From Spartobacteria bacterium (GTDB lineage Bacteria > Verrucomicrobiota > Verrucomicrobiia > Chthoniobacterales > Chthoniobacteraceae): a stretch of 5,230 bases of DNA. The number at the start of each line of letters is the position of its first letter. Position 1 is the first letter of the stretch. Below, piece by piece: positions 1 through 5,230 of the stretch. The notes under the pieces are model-generated. The model was not told the DNA's origin, searched no databases, and saw only the letters and a list, made by a program, of their open reading frames with translations. A program made the translations under genes and the position numbers. Where the stretch lies: NCBI GenBank assembly GCA_025355595.1, contig JANXZI010000727.1, forward strand, positions 1 to 5,230. The letters are read 5' to 3'.

Positions 1-18
1 GTCTCGCGTGGCACCCGG

Positions 19-45
19 CGGACGTCTCTCGACGGACGTCTCTCG
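19..45. repeat. Short tandem direct repeat, 14-bp period
   Basis: The 13-mer CGGACGTCTCTCG occurs at 19-31 and again at 33-45. Around the pair, TCTCG(G)CGTGGCA occurs at 2-13 and 41-53 with one base inserted, so the first 53 bases look like a small local duplication. Function is unknown; it is probably part of a dispersed intergenic repeat or repeat remnant cut by the window start. Confidence 0.6.
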
Positions 46-73
46 GCGTGGCAACGCACAACGACGTCCGAAT

Positions 74-96
74 GTGTTCCGCGAGACGCGGAACAC
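74..96. repeat. Perfect 10-bp-stem hairpin in the leader
   Basis: Bases 74-83 (GTGTTCCGCG) and 87-96 (CGCGGAACAC) are exact reverse complements around a 3-base AGA loop. There is no T-run after either arm, so it does not look like a standard intrinsic terminator, although it could end or stabilise a transcript from an upstream gene. It sits 70 bases before the start codon. The form resembles short palindromes scattered between genes in Verrucomicrobia (from memory). Confidence 0.7.
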
Positions 97-121
97 GGCA
101 GGCGGGACGCCCACCCTACCC
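97..121. repeat. GC-rich motif resembling a dispersed intergenic repeat
   Basis: The segment immediately after the leader hairpin contains GGCGGGACGCCCACCCTACC (101-120), with a weak internal inverted repeat GGCG/CGCC around GGA. I associate this type of motif, next to small hairpins, with multi-copy intergenic repeats in Verrucomicrobia, but that is from memory and there is only one copy here. No promoter boxes could be assigned with confidence in 97-166. Confidence 0.35.
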
Positions 122-166
122 GAGGCACGTCGCTCCGCTTCATCACGCAACTACTCTCACAAATTT

Positions 167-226
167 ATGAAACAACTCCTCCTCACTCTCATCACCGCAT
201 TCTTCATGGCCGCGCCGCTCGGCGCG
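167..226 (+). other. N-terminal signal peptide
   Basis: The first 20 residues have a short positive N-region (MKQ), a hydrophobic core (LLLTLITAFFMAA) and a small-residue end (PLGA) before Q21-T-A-E, which fits cleavage by signal peptidase I after A20. There is no lipobox cysteine, so it is not a lipoprotein signal. An in-frame ATG at 206 (M14) would remove most of the signal, which supports the start at 167. It implies Sec-dependent export of the region up to the membrane block. Confidence 0.85.
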
Positions 227-3200
227 CAGACGGCGGAGATCAAAGATCCCGCGATCAGCGGCGGCTTCGGGGATGGAAAGGTGAAGCTCACCATCGAGGG
301 AAATCTCGCGGGGCACGCGGGGGCGAAGGACAAGGTGATCTTCGCCACGTCGGTGCAGCATTCGATCCAGGTCACGCGCGACAAACTCACGCACACGCTC
401 GCAGTGACGCTCGACATTTTGCAAGGCGAGCCGAAGGAACTGCCGCTCACGATTTCCGGCGAGGGGGAGATTCGCAGCGTCACGGGCGAGGGGTTGCAGG
501 ACTGGAGCATCCGGCGCGATGCGGGCGGCGCGCGCACGCTGATCCTGCGACCGAAGAAGAACGAGAAGCCCGCTGCTGCCGACGCGGTGAAAGATCCCGC
601 AGCAGCGCAGCGCTCAACGCAGCTCACCGTCACCGTCATCGCCGACCGCGAACTCAAGTCGTGGAAAAATCCGCTCGCGATTTTTTTGCTCACGCCGCCG
701 CAGCCTGCGCTGTTCAACGGTTTCGTCCGCGTGGATGCGACGCCGGATTTCGACGTGCAGGCGGATGCGCCCGCGGGGCTGCTTCCGGTCGAGGCGAAAT
801 TCATGCCGGCGGCAATGCGCGGCGTGCAAAAACCGGACGCGCAAAAAGCCGATGCGCCCGAGCCGCTCGCGTTTCAATTCCACGGAGCGCCGTATTCGCT
901 GCCGCTGCGCATCACGCTCGCCGATCCCGAGGCGCGGCAGGTCGTGCTGCGTGATTTCAAACTCACCGGGCAGCTCGCGGAGCAGAACGCGGGATTCACG
1001 CTCACCGCCACCGCGCGCGTGACCAATCCAAAGGGCGGCACGCTCGCGCTGCTCTCCGGGAGCGTCGCACTGACGGAACTCGCGCCGCATCCCGACTGGC
1101 GCATCACCTCGGCCGGCGGGCGATTCACCCTCGTGTTCGACAAGCCGGGGGACTTTCCGATTGCGTTCAAATTCAACGCGGCGGTGCGGCAGAGCGCGGG
1201 CTGGAATGCCGTGGATTTCCGCGTCGCGCCGAGTGCGCTGCAGCCGATCCTGTTGCAAGGGCTCGCGGCGGATACGCAGTTCAATTTCGTCGGCGCGGCG
1301 CGGCCCGAGAAGATGGACAAGGACTTCGCGAGCTTCCTGCCGCCCGATGGCACGGTGAAGCTCTCATGGAAATCGGCCGCGCCGGAAGCGGAGGGAAAAC
1401 TTTTCTACGCCGCGGAAATGCTCTCGCAACTCAGCGTTGGCCCTGGGCTGATGCGGCAGGTCGCGCTGCTCGACTGCAAAGTGATGCAGGGCGAACTCGA
1501 TCGCGTGACGCTGCTGCTGCGCGGCGACGGCGAGGTCACGCGCGTGCAGGGCGAACAGGTGATTTCGTGGAACGTCGAGCCGGGCGCGAATGCGGGCGAG
1601 CGCAAGCTCGTCGTGAAATTCAATCAGCCGCAGAAAAATCTCTTCACCATACTCGTGCAGACGCAGACGCCCATCGGCGCGTTCCCGCAGACCGTGGATG
1701 CGATACAACTGCGGCCCGAGGGCGCGACGCGTTTTGCCGGCTACGTCCGCATCGTGAACGAAGGCGCGGTGCGGCTCGAAGTCTTGCAGGCGAAGGGCCT
1801 CTCGCAGGTTTCGCCTGAGCAGTTTCCCGAGAGCGACATGACGAAGGCGGCGTTCCGCGCAGGCGGTGAGCAGCGTTTTGCGTATCGCTTTTCCGGCGCG
1901 GATTTCGCGCTGCGCATCCAGGCCGATCAAATCCTGCCGGAGCTGACGGTCTCGCAAGTCCTCGCGTTCCATCTCGGCGAGACGGAGCAGGGCATTGATG
2001 CGGAAATCGAGATTGATGTCCGCGAGGCACCGCTGCGCGAACTGCTGCTGCGCGTGCCGAAAGGCTACGCCGTCGCGAAGCTGAACGTCGCGGGACTCGC
2101 CGATTATTTCCTCCGCGACGCGGAGGCTGTTGCGGAGCTGCGCCTCGTCTATGCGCAGCCCGTGTCGGGTCGGCAGATCGTGCAGGTGCGACTCGAACGC
2201 AACCAGGCGCTAGGGGTCGCGAACTGGGCGCTGCCGCACGTGGATGTGGTGAAGGCCAAGTCGGTGCGCGGGCACGTTGCGGTGTCGGCGGACGCGGGAA
2301 TCCGCCTCACTGCCGAGCGCACGCAGGCGCTCACGGAAATCGCGACCGCATTTTTTCCGTGCAAGGTCGCGGGCATTCAGGCGGCGTTCCGGCTCAGCGA
2401 ACCCGCGTGGCAGGCGACGATGAAGATCGAGCGGCTGCCGCAGTCCATCCAGGCGGATGCATTCCATCTTTTCTCCATCGGCGAAGGTGTCGCGTACGGC
2501 AGCAGCGTGATGAACTATGTCATCTCGGGTGCGCCGGTCTCGGCGTTCAAGGTCGAGCTGTCGGACGAATATTTTAATGTCGAGTTCACCGGCAAAGATA
2601 TCCGCAACTGGCAGAAGGCCGAGGGCGGCTACGTGGTGCAACTGCACACGCCAGTCTCGGGCGCATACACGCTGCTCGCGACATATGAGCGTCCGTTCAA
2701 GGCGCAGGGCGACACGCTCGCATTCACCGGCGCGCGGCCGCTCGACGCGCAATCCGAGCAGGGCCACACGCTCGTGATCAGCGCGTATCAGTTTCAGGTG
2801 AAGCCCGTGACTGTCTCCGCCGGATTGCTGCCGCTGGAGACGGGCGAGGTGCCGTCCGAGTACCGGCTGTTTTTCGACGCGCCGATCCTCGCCGCGTATC
2901 GTTACTCGGCGCGACCGTTCGATCTGAAGCTCGCGCTGAGTCCGCTCGCGCAAGGTGATTCGCTGAGCCAGGTGGTGGACCGCGCCGCGCTCACCACGCG
3001 CATCTCGAAGGAAGGTCAGGTGCTCACCGACGCGCGCTATTTTGTGAAGAGCCGCGGCAACGCGCACTTCCGTCTCACGCTGCCGGAGGGCGTGCAACTG
3101 TGGTCCGCCACGGTGAACGGCGCGCCGGTCGTGCCGGTGAAGGACGACAAGGCGAACCTCATCCCGCTGCCACAGCAGGCGGATCCGAATGCCGTGCTCG

Positions 3201-5230
3201 CAATCGATCTGAAACTCGCCGAGCGGTCGAAGGACGCGAAGCGTGTGAAAATTGCGACGCCCGTTGTCGGTGCGCCGGTGATGCTCGCAGAGTGGAAGCT
3301 GGAGCCCGACACCGCGCAGCGGCTCGTGTACCGCGAAGGTTCGCTCACACCGGCGGGCGGCGTGCCGGATGTCTCGGGATTCGCGGGGCTGGCGCGGATG
3401 TTTGGTGGCGACGAGGCGGGTCGCGCATTGCTCTCGTTGCTCGCTGCTCTCGCCTTGCTTGCGCTCGCCACGATGGTCTGGCGCAGCGCGGCGCAGGATG
3501 GGGTGTTCAAATTCAGCGTGCGCCATTGGTCGGGCCTGCTGCTGGGCTGCGCGGCGTTTGCGATGGCGGTCGCTGCGTTGCTCGGCCTTGCCGAGATCGC
3601 GCGGCAGCACACTGCCGAGGTTCCGCGCGGCATAACATTCCTCGCGCCCGTGCAGCAGGCGGGCAATGCGCTCACCGTCGAAGTCGGCAACGTGGAAGAC
3701 GAAACTTCGGCGCTCGACTGGATCGGATATTCGTGGCTCCCGCTCCTCGCGCTCGTCGCATGGCTCTATGCGTGGCTATCCGGCAATCAGCGCTGGACGA
3801 TCCTCGGCTGGACGCTGCTCGCGTGGGCCACGCTGCGCTGGCCGAATGGCGCGTGCGCATTCCTCGCGGTGGTCGCGGCGTTCTTTGTCTGGAATCTCGC
3901 GTTGCCGGCGTTGCGGAGGCTTTGGCGTGCGCCGCGAAAGCCGAAGCCGATTCTGCCAAACACGGGCGGCGGCGCGGCCGCGGCGACTGCGTCGTTGCTG
4001 ATCGTCGGACTCATCGCGTGGAGCAGTGTCGCGTCCGCGCAGGCGCCAAACGCACCGGACACCGCGCCGTTGCTGCCGAAGGAAGCGCCGGTTGCGGAGG
4101 CCGTCACGCAGACGGTTCGCGTCGAGGAAAAGTTTGCGCTCGCGACGGCGAAAATCCGGTGGCAGGCGGTGAAGGGCAAGCGGCTGCCGCTGTTGTTTGA
4201 ACCGGCGGTGCTCACGAAGGCGGCTTTTCCCGCAGCGTCGCTGAAGCTCGTGCAGGCGGGCACACCGCGGGCGCAGCAGTTGCTCGCGCTTGAGACGGGC
4301 GCGTTCGACATCGAGCTGCAATACCAGGTGCCGGTGACGAAGAAGGACGCCGAGAGCGGATTCGTGCTGCCCGCGCAGTTTGGAATCGTGAACCGCCTCA
4401 CGCTCACGCTCGCGAATCTCGACGTGGATGTCCTTTCGCCGCAGGCCGTGTCCATCGAGCGCAAGAGCGTCGGGAAGGACACTGTCGCCGCGCTCGTGCT
4501 CGCGCCGGTGAATGAAATCTGGATCGGCTGGAAGCCGCGCAGTCGCGATGTCGCACGGGAAAAGGCGGTCTTCTACGCGGAGCTGACGCAGCTCTACGCG
4601 CCGACCGCCGGAGTCATCGAGGGATTGCATCACGCAGCGATCCGTCCCGCGCAGGGCGAGCTTGCGGAGATCACTTTTGATGTGCCGATGGGCGCGACGA
4701 TCACCGATGTGATGGACGGGGCGGGGAGATCACAGGGAGCCGGGGCGCCATCGCCCCGTGCCGAGCAGCCGCGGGGCGATGGCACCCCGGCTCCTTGGGT
4801 CGTCTCGCAGTGGCGTTTCGATCCCGACACGGGAAAGCTGCGCGTGAATCTCGCGCCGCCGCAGTCGCGGCCATTCGCGCTGATCATCCGCTCGCAAATC
4901 GCGACGGGGCCGCTGCCGGTGGAGCAAAAGGTCGGGCTTATTTCCGTCGAGAACGCTGCGGGGCAGGTCGGACTGCTCGGCGTCGCGACGGGCAACGAAG
5001 TGCAGCTCGACACCGTGGATGCGGCGACGCTCTCAGCGATCAACCTCGAAGATTTCCCCGGCAACATCGCATCGCTTTTGCAGGGGCAGATTCCCGGGCT
5101 CACGGCGCGGCGCGCGTTTCGGTATTCGGACGTGAAGGCGACTGCGGTGCTGAAGGCTTCGGCCGTCGAGCCGGATGTGCGCGTCGAATCGCAGGACACA
5201 CTTTCGCTCGGCGAAGATCGCGCGGTGCTG
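167..5230 (+). CDS. Giant secreted/membrane-anchored beta-rich protein of unknown function (3' partial)
   Basis: The frame starting at ATG 167 was translated codon by codon to the window end and has no stop in 1688 codons, so the C-terminus lies outside. Third positions are mostly G or C and the composition is protein-like throughout. Order of parts: signal peptide (1-20); a beta-rich region with a charged Ala/Lys/Pro linker at about 130-150; module copy 1 (about 410-643); module copy 2 (about 760-990); six hydrophobic segments (about 1087-1291); a Pro/Ala linker (about 1292-1315); and a second beta-rich part with module copy 3 (about 1466 onward). Cysteines are rare: C437 and C732 in the first periplasmic part, two in membrane segments, none afterwards. 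The ATG was chosen because a signal peptide follows directly; no Shine-Dalgarno sequence is visible in the 20 bases before it. The overall style resembles large uncharacterised proteins of Planctomycetota and Verrucomicrobiota (from memory). I recognise no enzyme motif, so a structural, scaffold or cell-envelope role is only a guess. Confidence 0.93.
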   Translation, partial: MKQLLLTLITAFFMAAPLGAQTAEIKDPAISGGFGDGKVKLTIEGNLAGHAGAKDKVIFATSVQHSIQVTRDKLTHTLAVTLDILQGEPKELPLTISGEGEIRSVTGEGLQDWSIRRDAGGARTLILRPKKNEKPAAADAVKDPAAAQRSTQLTVTVIADRELKSWKNPLAIFLLTPPQPALFNGFVRVDATPDFDVQADAPAGLLPVEAKFMPAAMRGVQKPDAQKADAPEPLAFQFHGAPYSLPLRITLADPEARQVVLRDFKLTGQLAEQNAGFTLTATARVTNPKGGTLALLSGSVALTELAPHPDWRITSAGGRFTLVFDKPGDFPIAFKFNAAVRQSAGWNAVDFRVAPSALQPILLQGLAADTQFNFVGAARPEKMDKDFASFLPPDGTVKLSWKSAAPEAEGKLFYAAEMLSQLSVGPGLMRQVALLDCKVMQGELDRVTLLLRGDGEVTRVQGEQVISWNVEPGANAGERKLVVKFNQPQKNLFTILVQTQTPIGAFPQTVDAIQLRPEGATRFAGYVRIVNEGAVRLEVLQAKGLSQVSPEQFPESDMTKAAFRAGGEQRFAYRFSGADFALRIQADQILPELTVSQVLAFHLGETEQGIDAEIEIDVREAPLRELLLRVPKGYAVAKLNVAGLADYFLRDAEAVAELRLVYAQPVSGRQIVQVRLERNQALGVANWALPHVDVVKAKSVRGHVAVSADAGIRLTAERTQALTEIATAFFPCKVAGIQAAFRLSEPAWQATMKIERLPQSIQADAFHLFSIGEGVAYGSSVMNYVISGAPVSAFKVELSDEYFNVEFTGKDIRNWQKAEGGYVVQLHTPVSGAYTLLATYERPFKAQGDTLAFTGARPLDAQSEQGHTLVISAYQFQVKPVTVSAGLLPLETGEVPSEYRLFFDAPILAAYRYSARPFDLKLALSPLAQGDSLSQVVDRAALTTRISKEGQVLTDARYFVKSRGNAHFRLTLPEGVQLWSATVNGAPVVPVKDDKANLIPLPQQADPNAVLAIDLKLAERSKDAKRVKIATPVVGAPVMLAEWKLEPDTAQRLVYREGSLTPAGGVPDVSGFAGLARMFGGDEAGRALLSLLAALALLALATMVWRSAAQDGVFKFSVRHWSGLLLGCAAFAMAVAALLGLAEIARQHTAEVPRGITFLAPVQQAGNALTVEVGNVEDETSALDWIGYSWLPLLALVAWLYAWLSGNQRWTILGWTLLAWATLRWPNGACAFLAVVAAFFVWNLALPALRRLWRAPRKPKPILPNTGGGAAAATASLLIVGLIAWSSVASAQAPNAPDTAPLLPKEAPVAEAVTQTVRVEEKFALATAKIRWQAVKGKRLPLLFEPAVLTKAAFPAASLKLVQAGTPRAQQLLALETGAFDIELQYQVPVTKKDAESGFVLPAQFGIVNRLTLTLANLDVDVLSPQAVSIERKSVGKDTVAALVLAPVNEIWIGWKPRSRDVAREKAVFYAELTQLYAPTAGVIEGLHHAAIRPAQGELAEITFDVPMGATITDVMDGAGRSQGAGAPSPRAEQPRGDGTPAPWVVSQWRFDPDTGKLRVNLAPPQSRPFALIIRSQIATGPLPVEQKVGLISVENAAGQVGLLGVATGNEVQLDTVDAATLSAINLEDFPGNIASLLQGQIPGLTARRAFRYSDVKATAVLKASAVEPDVRVESQDTLSLGEDRAVL
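1394..2095 (+). repeat. Protein module copy 1 (residues about 410-643)
   Basis: This is the first of three diverged copies of a predicted beta-rich module, visible only at protein level. Landmarks in order are KLFYAAEMLSQL (411-422), QGELDRVT (441-448), VISWNVEP (465-472), KLVVKF (480-485), a QFP at 552-554, FAYRFS (571-576), HLGE (602-605), a VPKG turn (630-633) and NVAG (640-643). The same landmarks recur with similar spacing in copies 2 and/or 3: from the tryptophan to the arginine of the YR(F/Y)S motif is 106 residues here, 97 in copy 2 and 103 in copy 3. Similarity to copy 3 continues N-terminally to about residue 280. The fold and role are unknown; strand-like alternation suggests a beta-sandwich. 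Confidence 0.65.
2444..3136 (+). repeat. Protein module copy 2 (residues about 760-990)
   Basis: The second, more diverged copy lies just before the membrane block. Landmarks are a region from about 768 (LFSIGEG), FKVELSDEYFNVEF (795-808), W815, a YTLLATYERPF strand (834-844), AAYRYS (909-914), a conserved-looking stretch TDARYFVKSRG (954-964), LPEG (972-975) and the VNGAPVVP strand-turn (983-990). Alignment with copy 1 is clear around the tryptophan, AYR(F/Y)S and the proline-glycine turn with following V-G: R574 to P631 is 57 residues and R912 to P973 is 61. Between these anchors the identity is low, so the edges are approximate. The LP-x-G and V-N-G pattern is one I associate with large planctomycete and verrucomicrobial envelope proteins, from memory. 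Confidence 0.55.
3425..4039 (+). other. Six-segment transmembrane block (residues about 1087-1291)
   Basis: Six hydrophobic stretches occur at about residues 1087-1105, 1121-1144, 1186-1204, 1210-1225, 1229-1247 and 1270-1291. With an exported N-terminus, segment 1 would run inward. The loops after segments 1 and 5 (WRSAAQDGVFKFSVRH; RRLWRAPRKPKP) are positively charged and would be cytoplasmic. The loop between segments 2 and 3 (about 1145-1185) is acidic near its end and would be periplasmic, so the positive-inside rule is met. Even segment number places both large beta-rich parts on the periplasmic side. Segments 3-5 are separated by only a few residues and are rich in Trp, so their exact ends are uncertain. 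No transporter or enzyme motif was seen in them. Confidence 0.75.
3974..4039 (+). other. Internal signal-peptide-like segment (sixth hydrophobic segment)
   Basis: Residues about 1249-1294 mimic a signal peptide. A basic stretch (RRLWRAPRKPKP) is followed by a Gly/Ala-rich hydrophobic core (about 1270-1285) and then VASA before Q1292-APNAP. The A-S-A at 1289-1291 matches the AxA pattern used by signal peptidase I. A flexible Ala/Pro-rich linker follows, then the second beta-rich part. It may be an ordinary membrane helix, an uncleaved anchor or a true processing site; sequence alone cannot decide. Confidence 0.5.
4562..5230 (+). repeat. Protein module copy 3 (residues about 1466-1688, cut by window end)
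   Basis: This copy aligns well with copy 1. FYAELTQL (1469-1476) matches FYAAEMLSQL, QGELAEIT (1496-1503) matches QGELDRVT, WRFDP (1549-1553) matches WNVEP, KLRVNLAPPQ (1557-1566) matches KLVVKFNQPQ, EDFP (1628-1631) matches EQFP, and AFRYS (1650-1654) matches AYRFS. SLGED (1680-1684) matches HLGE. Upstream, GWK (1454-1456) matches SWK (400-402), and weaker similarity reaches back to about residue 1323. The only large length difference is an extra stretch between the QGEL and tryptophan landmarks, explained by the palindromic insertion listed separately. The copy is truncated by the window end before its expected LP-x-G turn. Confidence 0.72.
4733..4797 (+). repeat. Palindromic (REP-like) repeat inserted in frame in the coding sequence
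   Basis: Bases 4736-4758 and 4772-4794 form 23-bp inverted arms with a single mismatch (C4746 against A4784). The loop is 13 bases (4759-4771), and outer pairs 4734/4796 and 4733/4797 extend the stem across a G-T wobble. It encodes roughly residues 1521-1544, low-complexity and rich in Gly, Pro, Ala, Arg and Gln, unlike the beta-strand pattern around it. The paralogous position in module copy 1 lacks these residues. Next to it is an AGA codon (4727-4729), the only one I noticed in the whole gene. It resembles short dispersed palindromes that can invade genes in frame. No transposase or long target duplication is seen here. Confidence 0.8.

Noticed and set aside
74..96. Intrinsic transcription terminator
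   Set aside because: The stem is perfect, but no T-run follows on either strand.
2..166. Upstream extension of the main frame (no stop from the window start; possible GTG starts at 8 and 74)
   Set aside because: The translation is Arg/Ser/Thr-rich and runs through repeats and the hairpin, while ATG 167 is followed directly by a clear signal peptide. Absence of stops over 55 codons is unremarkable at this GC content.
143..424. Minus-strand open frame reaching into the leader
   Set aside because: It covers the start codon and signal peptide of the real gene and gives a charged, motif-free product; the signal peptide on the forward strand is far better evidence.
571..607. 9-bp inverted repeat CGCTGCTGC / GCAGCAGCG
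   Set aside because: It comes from two runs of alanine codons in a low-complexity linker. The spacer is 19 bases, and it has no sign of being an element.
2210..3610. Long open frame on the minus strand (466 codons)
   Set aside because: It lies wholly antisense to the continuous forward gene. Its product is extremely rich in Arg, His, Glu and Leu with no domain pattern, as expected from reading a GC-rich gene backwards.
3100..4200. Forward open frame in another phase (366 codons)
   Set aside because: It overlaps the main gene, including its membrane block, and its product is an Arg/Gly/Ala-rich string without hydrophobic segments or motifs. It is a GC-driven shadow.
3776..4633. Minus-strand open frame (285 codons)
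   Set aside because: Antisense to the membrane block and linker, with Arg-rich low-complexity composition and no start-site support.
4718..4745. Possible G-quadruplex (four G-runs)
   Set aside because: One loop is 8 bases, longer than the usual limit, and two of the G-runs belong to the stronger hairpin arm, which would compete with it.

Overview
The window is strongly GC-rich and almost entirely filled by one giant forward-strand gene. The gene has an ATG at 167 and reads in one unbroken frame to the last base, giving 1688 codons with no stop. It runs off the 3' edge, so the C-terminus is missing. The other long open frames on both strands are shadows of this GC-rich coding frame.

Organism: probably a Gram-negative bacterium of the Planctomycetota-Verrucomicrobiota group, with Verrucomicrobiota preferred. 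This rests on the secreted giant beta-rich protein with a mid-protein membrane block, the GC-rich start region without a Shine-Dalgarno sequence, and short palindromic repeats of a kind I associate from memory with Verrucomicrobia. It is an inference, not an identification.

Layout: 1-166 is a short non-coding leader rich in repeats. It holds a 14-bp-period direct repeat, a perfect 10-bp-stem hairpin and a GC-rich motif that looks like a dispersed repeat. From 167 the protein begins with a signal peptide (residues 1-20), followed by about 1065 mostly beta-type residues predicted to lie in the periplasm. Six hydrophobic segments follow (about 1087-1291), the last of which looks like a second signal peptide. 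A second beta-rich periplasmic part then runs to the window edge.

Three observations go beyond a plain 'hypothetical protein' call. (1) A module of about 220 residues occurs three times, twice before and once after the membrane block; copies 1 and 3 align over an even longer stretch. (2) Copy 3 carries about 24 extra residues encoded by a near-perfect 23-bp inverted repeat, which looks like a palindromic mobile repeat that landed in frame in a coding sequence. (3) The sixth hydrophobic segment ends in an AxA-type site, raising the possibility of internal processing or of an ancient fusion of two secreted proteins. No catalytic motif was recognised and no function is assigned.
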